Source of the DNA: Ornithinimicrobium sp. INDO-MA30-4
GTDB taxonomy: Bacteria > Actinomycetota > Actinomycetes > Actinomycetales > Dermatophilaceae
DNA length: 64,000 nt
Reading direction: 5' to 3'
Assembly (NCBI RefSeq): GCF_021535045.1
Contig: NZ_CP091057.1
Coordinates: 1 to 64,000 of the forward strand
The position numbers and the translations under genes were made by a program. Of this stretch, positions 39,498 to 50,385 are shown piece by piece (position 1 is the stretch's first letter; each line of letters starts with the position of its first letter). The notes below the pieces were generated by a model, which had not been told where the DNA came from, did not search any database, and was given only the letters and a program-made list of their open reading frames with translations.

Positions 39498-41358
39498 TGC
39501 CCGTCACCATCCTCCGCGTGGTGAGCGTTGACGATGGCTTCTCGCCGGTCGATCTGGGCGCGGATGCGGTGTCGCATCGGTTCAGGTGTCGTGGGCGAGT
39601 CGTGCTCTTCCTGCAGCGCGGCCAGCTCTGCTCGGACTGAGGTGATGTGCTCCTCGGTGCGGGCGATGTTGGCGCACCGGTGGTCGCAGGCGGTCAGGTC
39701 CGGAGGTCTGCCACCCGCGTGGTGGTGTCCCTGCGGCAGAGGGCTTTCCGTGGGTCGAAGCAGCAGGCGAGGGTCTGGCCGGGGGCATCGTAGACGCGCA
39801 TGGACGGGTTGGCCATGAGGGCTGCGGCCTGCTTGGTGGTCAGGGCCAGGCCCTGGAAGCGGTCGCGGTACTCGCCGGCGGCGGCCTGGTAACGGGCGGC
39901 CGCGGGACCGCTGACGTGCGGGTGTGCCTGAAGGTGCTCGGCGGCCCGGTGCAGGGTGTCGCTGAGGGCGAAGGCTTCTTCCATCGGGAACAGGTCTCGC
40001 AGGCCGGTCGAGGCCCTGCCGCCGTACCCGTCGGAGGTGGCCGTGTGCAGGTGGCCGTACTGGACGCCGAGGGCGACCCGGCCGCCGGGGCGGCGGTAGA
40101 TGAACCAAGCCAGGGTCCGGCGTAGTCGTCGCAGGTTGATCGGTCCGTCGGGGTCCTCCGGGATGACGTCCTGGGGACGCTCCAGGTCGTTGGCGAGCTG
40201 GTTGCACCAACCGGTCAGGTGCTTGATCGCGTCGATCACCCGCCTGGACGACGGCCCGCCAGGGTCTAGGTCGGTCCCGTTCACGCGGGCCTTGAAGAGG
40301 GTGTCGCTGAACAGGAGGTCACCCTCGTGCAGGCCCTCCATGACTGCAATCGCGTCCGCGACGGGCTTGATGGCGACCCAGGGTGTTCGCGGTCGACTCC
40401 TTCGGGAAGGCTCCGGCCTTCGGCCACGGCCGCCTTGTAGGTGCGGCCTCTGATCTCGTAACCGGCCGCAGATCTGCCGGGGGTGCTGGCCGTGGGTGTG
40501 CAGCAGCCGCGACGTAGGCCCAGGACCTCATCAGCTCGCATCCCGGTCAGGTAGGCCACGGTGATCAGGCACGCGGTGCTGACTACTGGCCGATGGGCCT
40601 CGGCCCTGTCTTGGCCGAGTTCGGCGCTCCAGGGCAGGGACGTCGGACCGCCCGCCGCGGCACGGGGATACTCGGGCTCAGGCTGAGCAGGTGGATCAGG
40701 CGTGGCGCCTCCTGGACCAGTCGCAGGCACCACACGAGCAGCGCGGACATGGTGGCCGGGTGGACCGGGATGGATTTGTTCTCCGCAGTCCATTCGCTCT
40801 TGCCGATGACCTGGTCCATGCCTTCGCGTTCCCAGAACGGTTGCCTCAACCGGGCGCTCGGACGCATGTAGGGGCTGAGCAGCCACAGCCTGCTGAGCCC
40901 GAACAGGCGACGCGACTTGGGGTTCTGCCCGACCGGTGCATTGGCGACCTGGGCGGCGTACTCGCGAAGGTCGTCCTCGTCGAGCTGGGCGAGAGTGCTC
41001 AGGCCGCGTTCCTCGAACCAGCCGAAGAACGGTTTGAGGTCCTCGAACAGGGTCTTCAGTGTGGAGGGCGCGAGCCGTTTCCGGGCACTGGCTGGCCGGT
41101 CGAGCTGCTCCAGCGGGGTATCCATCGTCAGCAGCAGGTAGAAGAAGTGCTTCAGATCGGCGCGTAACGCCTCGGGGCAGGGGTGAAGTGAAGCCGGATC
41201 CACCGGGTGGTCGGCCGCGGACACAACGGGCTCAGGTCCCAGACCTCGTCCCCGAAGACCGAGCCGCCGGGAACGACCGTGGCCCCGGCGGCCGGAAGTG
41301 ATGGAATGGAACGGGCCAGGAACCCACCCAGGCGGTCCGGGGCTGCTGCTGTCGTCAT
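39494..41358 (-). CDS. Third tyrosine recombinase of the element (frameshifted)
   Basis: About 620 residues in several frames from 41358 (MTTAAAPDRLGGFLARSIPS). N-terminal core-binding helices (LKHFFYLLLTMDTPLEQLDR, DDLREYAAQVANAPVGQNPK). Catalytic part: TAYLTGMRADEVLGLRRGC (Arg I), RRLRRTLAWFIYRRPGGRVA (HxxR box variant), LGVQYGHLHTATSDGYGG (box II His and Tyr). A C-terminal Cys-rich tail (TLACCFDPRKALCRRD, DLTACDHRCANIA) could bind zinc, as in the largest recombinase of RIT/Tn554-like groups. Breaks near 41165, 40600, 40400 and 39700. Overlaps both neighbours by four bases. Confidence 0.72.
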
Positions 41359-43116
41359 GCGTCCAGGTCCCTTCGCAGGAGCCGTTCGATCACTGCCAGG
41401 TCGGCGTCGGTGGCCTCGTCACGGGCGGTGGCTCGCTCGGCCGTGGTGGTGCTGGACTCGAGCAGGTGCTGCAGCCGGTCCCGGTGCTCCCGGTAGCGGG
41501 CGTCGAAGCGGGCAGGGTCGACCGAGGCGAGGTTGTCCAGCGCCTCATCCAGCAGGATCAGCCGGGGCAGGTGCGCGGGCGTGGCGACCGCGTTCGGGCA
41601 GGCCAGGCACATCAGGAAGGAGGCGGTGCACGGCTCTCCTTCCGGCGTGAACGGGCTCTGGTTGAAGTCCAGGCACGCCGTCGCCGCGGTGTCCAGACTG
41701 CCGGAGCGGACGGCGTCGGTCGTCTGCGCCGGCAGGCCCAGGTCCTGCACTTGCGCGTAGCGCAGCCGCATCGTGTCTGTGGCGTGCTCGACGGCCGCCG
41801 CCTGGCCTTCCAGGATCACGTCCTGGTGAAGGTGGGCGGTCAGGGGTCCGGTCGACGGTAGATGTCCTCACTGACCGCGGCGGAGTTCTGGCTGGACCTG
41901 CGGTTGATGACCTGCTCGGACAGGCGCAGCCGTCCGAAATGCAGGTGCAGCAGGCCTCCGTCGTCATCCCGCAGGCCAGCGAGCTGGTCCCACCGGCGCA
42001 CTGTGCCGCCCTTGGTGAAGCCGCTCGTGACGAACCACCTGGTGGCGTGGTCGGTGGCCCCGTTCGAGGACCCGGAGATCAGCAGTCGGTCCGTGGCATG
42101 CCCCAGGTTTTCCATGCACTCCCGGGCTGGTGCGGTGATCGTCAGCGCGGTGCGCAAGGTCCGGGCGTGAGGCCCGGAGAAGGAGTTGGTGAAGTACCTG
42201 CGGTGTCCCCTCCTCGGCTTGTCCAAGTGCGAGACCAGCACCTCGTCCCGTCCGGGTTCGGAGGCCAGGTCGGGCACCACCATCGACTCCAAGGTCGACA
42301 GGTTGTACCCGCGGTCGCACACCAGCGCTGCCATGATCGACAACACCTCCACCCTGGTCGGGAAGAGGGCGTAGGTGGGGTGCAGGTCCCCGGTGCCCAA
42401 GACGGTAGCGGCTTGTCGGGCAGCCTCGCTCGCGCCGCTGCCGAACCGCAACCGCCCGTCCTGCACGAGCCGTTCGAGGAGCTCGCCCCGGGTGAGGTGG
42501 GTCCCGTCGTAGGGAACATCGGGCCCGTCGTCGAACTGGCCGTCACGGTGGCGCTCGAGCGCGGCGACGTTCGCCGAGATCCTCGCCTCGCACACCCGGC
42601 CCAGCTCGCCGGCGCGACGGCGAATGGCCTCGAACTCGGCGACCGAGTAGGAGTCGTACAGCCTCTTGCGTGGTTTGTGGGTCCGCTGGGCGAGGGCGCG
42701 CCTGGTCAGGGCACCGACCTCCGGTACCTCCTTGAGCAGGACCCGCATGATGTTCACCTGACCAGGCCACCGGTTACGTGCCTCCCGTTCGCCACGCCAG
42801 GCCCACCAGTGCTCCGGGCCGAGGTCGCTCAACGTGGTGATGTTGATCCCCAGCGGTTCCAGGCTGCGCAGGAACGCCAACGAGGTGCGGTGCGCGGTGT
42901 TCATCGACGCGGCTGAGCGCCACCTGCCGTCAGGTCCGGTGGCCGCCGCGAACGCGTCGACCAGTTGTTGGCGTACCTGACCGTGGGCCGGGCCTGGCTG
43001 AAGTCGAACGGGCCAGCCTCCTGCCCGTCCGTGCCGATGACCGACACCACCAGCCGGGTCGGGTCCAACCGGTCGGGGCGGCGGTAGCCCGCTGCTGGCA
43101 TCGACACCGGGGTCAC
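41355..43116 (-). CDS. Second tyrosine recombinase-like protein of the element (frameshifted)
   Basis: About 587 residues from ATG 43116. N-terminal SAM-like helices RTSLAFLRSLEPLGINITTL; middle FPTRVEVLSIMAALVCDRGY NLSTLESMVVPDL resembles the first catalytic box; then HFGRLRLSEQVINRRSSQNS for box II; and a C-terminal Cys-containing tail (ATACLDFNQSPFTPEGEPCT, ASFLMCLACPNAVATPAHLP) typical of the second recombinase in trio elements. Breaks near 42905 and 41850. Four-base overlaps with the genes on both sides. Catalytic Tyr placement is not certain. Confidence 0.65.
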
Positions 43117-44473
43117 CGTATTCCTCCGCCGTCGTTGACGAGGCCGGTGGCGGTCAGGTGCCGCTCCACGAAGTCGGTGAACTCCTGCTCGCTCTTAGTG
43201 GAGTCCTCGGCGTTGAGGAACAGGTCGACCTGCAGACCCGAGACCGGCTCCAGGTAGATGTCCCGGGTCGTCTGAGGGTTCGTGTGCCCCAGCAAGGTCT
43301 GGACCAGGGTCCACGGGTCGCCGAACAGCATCCGGTAGTCCTTGCGTTCCTCCGGCGTCAGGCCCATCCGTCGGTCGAACGCGTGCAGCAACGTGACCAG
43401 CATCCGTAGCGCGAACGAGTGGCGCAGCATGTGCGGGTAGCAGGAGACCGGGACTCCCAGTCGGGCGCACCGCCGGTTGGCGGTCGAGAACACCGCCTCC
43501 CAGGACTCGTACCGCATCGGTAGCCCCGAGTCGCCCAGGAACAGTGCGGCCGGTGCGAGGCCTGCCTCCTCCTGGACGAACAGATGGACGCGGTCGCGCC
43601 AGTCGAGCTGGTCGAGGGTGGTTGTCCGCACCTGTCCGTCCCCGTCCCGGACCCGGAGGCCTAAACGGTCCTGGCCGGCCACGACCTGACGGCCCGGCAT
43701 GTCCTCGTACCGGCCCTCACGTCGAGCTCGGGACACCGCTTCGGCCCTGGTGGAGAGCACATAGGCCTCCAGCTGCCGACGCGCGGAGGCGGACAACCAG
43801 AAGTCCCGGCCCCGTCCCTTGGCGACGCCAGCACCCACCCTTGCCCGCAGGAACTGGCCGCGGTTGTCGACGGCGGGCAGCTCCTGCACCAACAACGTGC
43901 CGGCCTCCTCAGCCGCAACCCGCTGGACCAGAGCAGGTCGGCGAAGGCCACGTTCCGTCCATCGTTGCGCCCCCGCCAGGAGGGGTCGGCCGAGCCATCT
44001 GGCAGCCGGCCGGCAAGACTCACGTCCCGCCACTGCCGGTACGCGCCCGGTGTCAACCACTTCACCCGGACAGGCCGAGCATCCCGGGGCCGCAGCGAAC
44101 GCGGGCCTGCACCCTCAGCAGAAACGACTTCTTCGGCGGCCGGGTCACTGGCGATCACGCCACGCTTGTGCTGCCAGGCGAAGAACTTCTTGCACGCCGC
44201 AAGCTCACGACTGAACTTCGCCCCGGAGACCCGGTGCTCGTTGTCCGGATCGCGCCGACGCCAGTACTCGAAATCCAGAAGATCTGACGTCGCCGTCTCC
44301 CTCCACGGCCTTCCCTGCGACTCCAGGAAACTCAGGAAGAGACGCAGATCCTTGGCGTAGGACAACTGGGTCTGCTCCGAGAGCAACTTGTAGCTCGCCG
44401 ACGCGAAGAAGGACAGCACGTCTACGTCGGGCGCGCCGTCCGGTCGGAGCAGGAAGGGCTGCCCCGGACCCAA
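43113..44473 (-). CDS. First tyrosine recombinase of the element (frameshifted)
   Basis: About 453 residues, first gene of the right-end operon. Core-binding domain SEQTQLSYAKDLRLFLSFLE. Catalytic residues are clear: box I VAFADLLWSSGLRL-type region followed after an indel near 43905 by EAGTLLVQEL; CYPHMLRHSFALRMLVTLLH (HxLRH); WTLVQTLLGHTNPQTTRDIY with GH and the nucleophile Tyr. Functionally like TnpA of Tn554. It lies about 150 bases from the element's right end, where its binding sites should be. Confidence 0.82.
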
Positions 44474-44605
44474 ACCTGCTGATCGCTCCTCACGACGAGC
44501 TCAGCCGCCCTCGAAGTGCCCACCCCGTGTCCCTCAAGCAGCGAGCGGCCCAGCCTCCACATCACCGGGGTCGGGCTCGACATGGCCACACAGTACCCCG
44601 CAACA

Positions 44606-44621
44606 CCCCCGCTTTCGGGGG
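44606..44621. repeat. Hairpin at the element's right end
   Basis: CCCCCG-CTTT-CGGGGG is a perfect six-base stem that overlaps the terminal GTTCCCCCGA repeat. It may help the recombinase choose this end or serve as a transcription barrier. Confidence 0.5.
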
Positions 44622-44629
44622 AACAGGGG

Positions 44630-47626
44630 TTGCCGATGATGACGCGGATGTCGAGGGCGCGTTGGTTTTCGACGCGTTCGTTGTTGTTGGTGAAGATGAC
44701 CAGGTCGTTGATGTCGTCTTTTTCGGTCATCTGGAAGGTGTCGGTCAGCACGATCCCACCAAAAGCCTCGTATGGGGCTTCAATGTCGGCGTTGGTCATT
44801 TGCTGTTGGAATGTGGTTTCGATGTTGATCGCTGCGATGTAGTAGGCCAGCAGCATGATCTCGTTGGCGTGCAGCTCTGAGGCGTATTTGCGGGCTAGGT
44901 CGTGGGGTTCGATCAGGCCGGAAGCGATCAGTCGGGTGATGAAGGTGCCGGTGCCGGTGAACGGGTCGAGGACGTGCACGCCTTCATCGGTGAGTCCTTT
45001 GCCGAAGTGTTCGCGCGAGAGGTGGTCAACGGAGCGGATGATGAAGTCAACGATTTCGGTGGGGGTGTAGACGATGCCGAGTGCGTCGGCTGCGCGGGGG
45101 AAGGCGAGTTTGAAGAACCGTTCGTATAGTTCGGTGATGATGCGTTGTTTGCCTTCAGCGTTGTCGATACCGGCCGCGCGTAGGCGCACGGATTCGTAGA
45201 ACTTTTCTAGGGGTTCGGTCTCTGCTTCGAGGTTCGCGCCTTCCAGGGTTTCGAGCATGGTCTGCATGACTTTGGATACTGGGTTGTGTTCAGCAAACTG
45301 GTATTCGGAGAACAGTGCGTCGAAGACGGGTTTGGTGATCATGTGTTGGGAGAGCATGTCGATCGCGTCGTCCCGGTTGATGCCCTCGTTCAGGTTCGCT
45401 TGCAGCGCCCGGTGGAAAGCATTGAACTCCTCGGCTGCGTGCCCGGATTCTAGGATCGCCAGCAACCTGGTGCGGTGGTTGTCAGCGATGGTGGCGACGT
45501 CTTTGGCCCAGTCTTCCCAGTAGCGTCGGGTGCCGACCTTTTGAACGATTTTGGCGTAGATCGCGTCGCGCCACTCTTCGAGCGCTTCCCAGTTGAACGA
45601 CAACTGCTTGGGTTCGGGCTTGTCTGTGGTGTTTGTGGTGGACTCGTCGTCGTTGCCGCCGACTCCGATGACGTTGATGCGTTGGTCGCGGGTGTTGTTG
45701 AGCTCGATTTTGTTGATCATGGCGTTGAAGCGTTCATCGTGGGCGCGTAGGGCTTGGAGCACGTCCCAGACGACGCGGTAGCGGTCGTTGTCTCTGAGTG
45801 CTTCTTCGGGGCTCATCCCTGCCGGGATGCCGATCGGCAAAATGATGTAGCCATACTTTTTACCTGGTGAGCGGCGCATGACACGGCCCACGGATTGGAC
45901 GACGTCGACGACAGACTTGCGGGGGTTGAGGAACATCACGGCATCCAACGCAGGCACGTCCACGCCCTCAGAGAGGCACTTAGCGTTGGTGAGGACACGG
46001 CAAGAGTCTGTGCCGGGGTCAGTTTTGAGCCAGTCGAGTTCTTCGTTGCGGGTGAGGATGTTCATTTTGCCGTCGACGTGATGCACCGTCGTGTTCAACG
46101 GTGGCCGCTCACCATCGTCCTCACCGATGCTTTGGTTGCGGACGTAGTCGCCGATAACTTCATCGAACACGCTGGCGAACTGTTTGGAGGCTTTGATGTC
46201 GCGGGAGAACGCGACAGCACGCTTCATTGGTTCAGGGTCAACGGAAAAGTCGTGCTCGGCCTGACCAATTTTGCCAAGCCGTTCCAGCAGCCCACGATCC
46301 TGGCCACATCATCGAGTTTGAGTTCGCTATTGGCTTCCATCGTCCCTTGGAACGTGCGAGACACCGAACCTTCATCAACGGCGAGGACGAGCACTTTGTA
46401 GTCCGTCAAAAGGTTTAGGGAGACCGCTTCGCCGAACCCGAGCCGGTGAAACTCTGGGCCGAACAGGTTCTCGTCGTCCATGGAGGCAAGGATGGCGTTG
46501 GACTGCCCGGCTTTGGCTTTGGAATTGTCGTCATAAATGCGTGGGGTCGCCGTCATGTACAGGCGCTTAGACGCCTGGATGAAGTTGTCATCGTGGACTT
46601 TGACGAACGCTGACTCATCCTGACCGGCCAAGGTTGCGCCGGTGGTGCGGTGCGCCTCGTCACAGATGATCATGTCGAACTCGGGTAGCCCAGCATCTTC
46701 TTGTGCCTTCGCGACCACCTCAATGGACTGATAAGTCGAAAACACCACCGTGATGCGCTTCGCGGCTACGTCCGGGTTGTTGACCTGCCCAGCAAGTTTG
46801 ACCGGGTCCGTGGTGGCCGGAATGGTGAGGTCAACGAGAGAGATCTCGGGGAGTCATCACTGCGGCCGACTTTGATGTCCGAACACACCGCGAACGTGCG
46901 CAGCGAGTTTTCGGCCTCGATGGACCATTCACGCAGCGTCTGTGACAGCAACGCGATCGATGGCACCAAGAACAGCACGGACCCGCCCAGGGGCACTTGT
47001 TCTTCGACAATCTTCAAGGAGGTGAAGGTCTTACCCGTGCCGCAGGCCATGATCAGTTTGCCGCGGTCACCGGTTTCGAACCCGGCCCGGACCTTGTCCA
47101 GGGCCTCACGCTGGTGAGGACGTAACTGTTTACGTTCTTTCAGTTCCAGAATTTCCGGTGTTGAGATATCGAACTGGTGCCAATCGATCGAAGACTCGAC
47201 CAAGTCATGCAAACCAATACGGCTCACCGGTTTGGTCTGGCCTTGAATCGCAGCCTCAGCGTTCGGTCCCCAGTTCAGAGCCGTCGAAACCACCAGACGC
47301 TCGGTAAACGGGGCTTTGCCTGAGTCAGACAAGAACGAGTCGATGTGCGACTTCTGGAGCAACGTGTCAGGGTCGTAAAATTTGCACTGCACCGCGACCA
47401 GGTCACCGGTTTCACGTACACGCGCGACTAAGTCGATGCCGGTGTCCCGCTTGCCGGCGCGGCCGGGCCATTCCATCCACTCCCACACCTGATCAAACCG
47501 CTGGGCCCATTCCACATCGTTGAGCAGGAACGATTTGATCAAACGCTCAAACTTGCTGCCTCGCTCCACCGTGGACTGTGATTCGAGGAGAAATTTTTCA
47601 AGGAGTTCTTCAACAGTGGATGCCAT
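44630..47626 (-). pseudogene. Type ISP restriction-modification enzyme, 5' half (cut by insertion)
   Basis: N-terminal ~1,000 residues from ATG 47626 (MASTVEELLEKFLLESQSTV). An Mrr-like nuclease domain with GIDLVARVRETGDLVAVQCK (D...QxK), superfamily 2 helicase with LIMACGTGKTFTSLKIVEEQ, MIICDEAHRTTGA, YMTATPRIY and VQSVGRVMRRSPGKK, a coupler, then methylase motif I HVLDPFTGTGTFITRLIASG and the start of motif IV RVIIGNP, where the frame leaves the gene at the element end. Breaks near 46850 and 46225. Type ISP enzymes translocate along DNA and cut when two complexes collide. The 3' half is at 27181-28988, so the enzyme is inactivated unless the element excises precisely. Confidence 0.87.
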
Positions 47627-47764
47627 GGACACAGTTTGGCCCACGTAAGGTTTTGCGGACGGCAGATTCACGCCAATTTTGTTTCTAGTTCGGCTGGGCT
47701 CGACCCTCAGCGAGGCTCAGTTCTTCAACCGGGGGTAGCGCAAGAGAGGGTTGCTCAGCCTTTG

Positions 47765-48349
47765 CTATGGAGTGGCATAGGCGCCGCGAGCTTGTAATGC
47801 GTCGTAGAGCGCGCGTCGGGAGCAACCGAGGTCGCGGGCGATTTTGGTTTTGGGGATGCCGGCTTCGACCTTGTCGTGGGCTTGGGTGATTTGTTCGGGA
47901 GAGAGGGCTCGACCTCGTCCTTGGTAGACGCCTTTGGTGCGGGCGATGTCGATGCCTTCGCGTTGGCGTTCTTTGATGAGGGAGCGTTCTAGTTGGGCGA
48001 CGGCTCCGAGCATGTGGAGCTGGAACATGGCGAACGGGTCTTCGGCGCCGGCGACGAAGGTGAGACGTTCGGTAACGAATTCCACCTCAACCTGCTTGTT
48101 GTTCAGTTCTTGGATGATCTGTGCCAGGTCAATCACCGAGCGGGCGAGTCGGTCCATCGAAGAAACTCGGACGGTGTCACCGCGACGGACATGGCGCAAC
48201 ATCCGGATGAGTTCTGGGCGTTCGGCGCGGGATTTTCCGCTGACATGGTCGGTGAACGTTTCATCGACGGTGCCGATGGCGGCGATCTGCCGTGCTGGGT
48301 TTTGCTCGACGCTGCTGACTCGTACGTAGCCCACGATTTGTCCCGACAT
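47765..48349 (-). CDS. Serine resolvase/invertase
   Basis: 194 residues, one of the few intact genes. MSGQIVGYVRVSSVEQNPAR holds the nucleophile Ser; VRVSSMDRLARSVIDLAQII, AMFQLHMLGAVAQLERSLIK and the C-terminal HTH ALSPEQITQAHDKVEAGIPK, TKIARDLGCSRRALYDALQA complete a Tn3/Hin-type resolvase. It is the third distinct small serine recombinase in the window. The divergent 195-base gap to the toxin-antitoxin genes could hold its res site, but I see no clear subsites. Confidence 0.92.
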   Translation of the reverse strand: MSGQIVGYVRVSSVEQNPARQIAAIGTVDETFTDHVSGKSRAERPELIRMLRHVRRGDTVRVSSMDRLARSVIDLAQIIQELNNKQVEVEFVTERLTFVAGAEDPFAMFQLHMLGAVAQLERSLIKERQREGIDIARTKGVYQGRGRALSPEQITQAHDKVEAGIPKTKIARDLGCSRRALYDALQARGAYATP

Positions 48350-48543
48350 GTTCAGACCCTAGAACAGATGTGTGCATCTATGGTGTTTGATACTCCAGAT
48401 GCTCCGATAGGTCATTCGGTGTGGATGTGTGTGTTTGGGGTGTACCCCAGACGCTCACAGGTCCCGTGGTGACGCTTGGGAGTGCGCCCGGAGGGGAGTC
48501 CTACAAACTTTCGTTTCATTCGTTTTGCCGGTAGACTCGGTAT

Positions 48544-48980
48544 ATGTCGATGCTTACACGCCGCCTTGTTCCTGCTGATGTAGCGGAGCGCGGAAGTGCG
48601 CTGCTCCGTGAGTCACTCGATGATGCTTCGACCATCACCTTGGGTTCTGTCACCGTCGAGGTGAGCGATCATGCCCGGACGGTGTTGACCGAGGTGTTGG
48701 ATGAACTCGCGGCTGGTCATCGGGTCGACGTTCTCCTGTTAAGGAGATGTTGAGCACGCAGGAAGCAGCAGACCTGTTGCGAGTGAGCCGACCGACTCTA
48801 GTGAAGATGCTCGAAGACGGACTGTTGTCCTACGAACAACCAGGAGTGCATCGGCGAGTGGCCCGGTCCGCTATCGACGACTTCTTGGCCCACCGCCGCA
48901 GCCGTCGTGCCAAGGCCCTTGACGAACTAGCGGAGACGCACGGGTCGTCCGCTCCTGACGAGATTGTCAGTACCCGTTGA
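48544..48980 (+). CDS. Excisionase-type HTH antitoxin (frameshifted)
   Basis: About 145 residues. MSMLTRRLVPADVAERGSAL and VEVSDHARTVLTEVLDELAA form the N-terminal part; an indel in CTGTTAAGGAG near 48735 shifts to MLSTQEAADLLRVSRPTLVK, MLEDGLLSYEQPGVHRRVAR, an excisionase/MerR-like winged HTH that binds DNA. The normal junction would read LLPKEMLSTQ. Such proteins are antitoxins of PIN-domain toxins; here the next gene encodes one and its TTG start overlaps this stop. Likely autorepressor. Confidence 0.8.
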
Positions 48981-49677
48981 GGGACATTGTCGTACTGGAC
49001 GCTTGTGTTCTAGTGCCCTACAACCTGTCCAGTTTGTTGCTGGCCTTGGCCGAAGAAGGGCTCTACGAGCCGCGGTGGTCCGAACACATACCGAGGAGAC
49101 CGAGCGGGCGCTGGTCCACAAATTGGGCCAGCCTCTCGACAAAATGGCGCGACGAATCAACGCAATGCGTAAGGCTTTTCCAGAGGCAACAGTGCACGGC
49201 TACGAATGGATGGAGGCAGGACTCGAGTGTGACCCGAAGGACCGCCATGTGCTTGCCGCTGCTGTCGCATCGGGTGCCAGCATCCTCGTTACCACCAACT
49301 TGAAAGACTTCCCTGAAGATGCCTGCGATCCACATGAGGTGGTCGTTGTGCACCCTGAGCAGTTCCTGTTCACGCTGCTGAACGAAGACACACCCGCCTG
49401 TGCCGAAGCCATCGAGAGAGACGCCACACGCAAGAGTCGCCCGCGGATGACAACGCAAGACTTGCTCGCCGGGATCACCGACATTGCGCCCACGTTCGCC
49501 AATACGATGCACCAGGTGCTGTTGGCCGGTGCCGAGCCGAGTAGTGACATTCCGGCCCTTGTCGCCGCGCCAGCCGAGAATTCCCCGGCGACCGCATGGA
49601 GCAAAAGCCCCAATCCGAAAGACCCGTTTCATGTTGCGCTCAGCTGGTGGACAGCGCTCGGGGAGCGAGGTACATAG
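48977..49677 (+). CDS. PIN-domain toxin (frameshifted)
   Basis: About 233 residues from TTG 48977. MRDIVVLDACVLVPYNLSSL has the first catalytic Asp; after an indel near 49080 come TERALVHKLGQPLDKMARRI, LECDPKDRHVLAAAVASGAS (conserved Asp residues) and ILVTTNLKDFPEDACDP (the N/D of PIN motif 4). A C-terminal extension of about 90 residues (RMTTQDLLAGITDIAPTFAN) goes beyond the usual VapC size. Family activity is Mg-dependent RNA cleavage, held in check by the preceding antitoxin. Confidence 0.8.
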
Positions 49678-49984
49678 ACGCCCTGCACGACACCACCCAC
49701 ACTCCAGAGGCTTTCGGGGACTACGCCTGGTGCGATGCGCTACTCGATGACCTGGCGATCGCTTCAGAGGTCTACTACGCAGTCGACGCCCCAGAGCACG
49801 TAGCGTTCGTGCGCTTCTTGCCGGGATACCAGAGAGCTCTCAGGTGTTCGCGGCGTTCACCACGCGTAATGGGGCCTTCATGACCTTGTGTAAGTACGCC
49901 GACGGAACCTGGCGGGTGGGGGGACTCGGCAAGCACATGATCGGCTCCCGCAGCGTGATCCTCAAGGAGGCAGCAACCTCGTAG
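49596..49984 (+). CDS. Unknown small protein (frameshifted)
   Basis: About 129 residues, starting inside the 3' end of the PIN gene: MEQKPQSERPVSCCAQLVDS, ALHDTTHTPEAFGDYAWCDA, SEVYYAVDAPEHVAFVRFLP. After an indel near 49835: VFAAFTTRNGAFMTLCKYAD, GTWRVGGLGKHMIGSRSVIL, ending at TAG 49982-49984. Alpha/beta composition, no family recognised. It may belong to the same toxin-antitoxin transcript. Confidence 0.45.
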
Positions 49985-50291
49985 GAACAACCGACCTCAC
50001 GTCGAGGTGCCAGCCCCCAACACTTCCTCGAGTTCGGTTACCCCAAAGTCCCCACGTACGGCCCCGGCGAAAAGACCGCGTCACGCAACCCAGCCAGGCA
50101 CCTTGGGTACCGAGGGAAACCGACTTAACCACCACCATTCCCGCCCCTTCGTCCCAAGCCGCAGTGCTGAACCCTAAACGCAGCTCGACACGCGTTCTCA
50201 CACATGGGCCCACGCAGGTGCTGTGGTTGTCTTCAAAAGGCTGGCAAGAGCGATGAACGCTAACGACCGTTTCTGATAGGGAAGACAGGTG

Positions 50292-50327
50292 ACTAGTTAT
50301 CTATTTTTAGATAGATGGATAACTAGT
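50292..50327. promoter_or_regulatory. 36-bp AT-rich hyphenated palindrome
   Basis: Perfect arms ACTAGTTATC (50292-50301) and GATAACTAGT (50318-50327), with a second nested pair ATCTAT (50299-50304) / ATAGAT (50311-50316). This is very AT-rich against its surroundings and lies 59 bases before the gene at 50386, in a 400-base gene-free stretch. It looks like an operator or a recombination site; nothing else was seen in the gap. Confidence 0.6.
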
Positions 50328-50385
50328 TTTCACAAGATGAGGGTTTTGCTGGGGCTTGCTAGGCGTGCGGGGTTGAGGATGGGGG

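Larger units (their letters stand above)
28988..44625. mobile_element. 15.6-kb recombinase-trio element carrying defence genes
   Basis: Boundaries come from the split ISP gene: gene sequence stops at 28988 on the left and resumes at about 44627 on the right. Reading inward, both ends start with GTTCCCCCGA (28988-28997; 44624-44615 inverted). Two G residues are shared by both flanks, so any target duplication is at most a few bases. Content: three tyrosine recombinases and a DUF6262 protein at the right end, a PLD-helicase with an MmeI-like methylase, a Pycsar pair, an XRE-ImmA/IrrE protein and an unknown protein. The recombinase layout is like Tn554/RIT-type elements (tnpA-tnpB-tnpC), which integrate site-specifically. 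Confidence 0.75.

Noticed and set aside
41939..42916. A 325-codon plus-strand open frame opposite the second recombinase
   Set aside because: Antisense shadow of a coding region; no ribosome site or motif.
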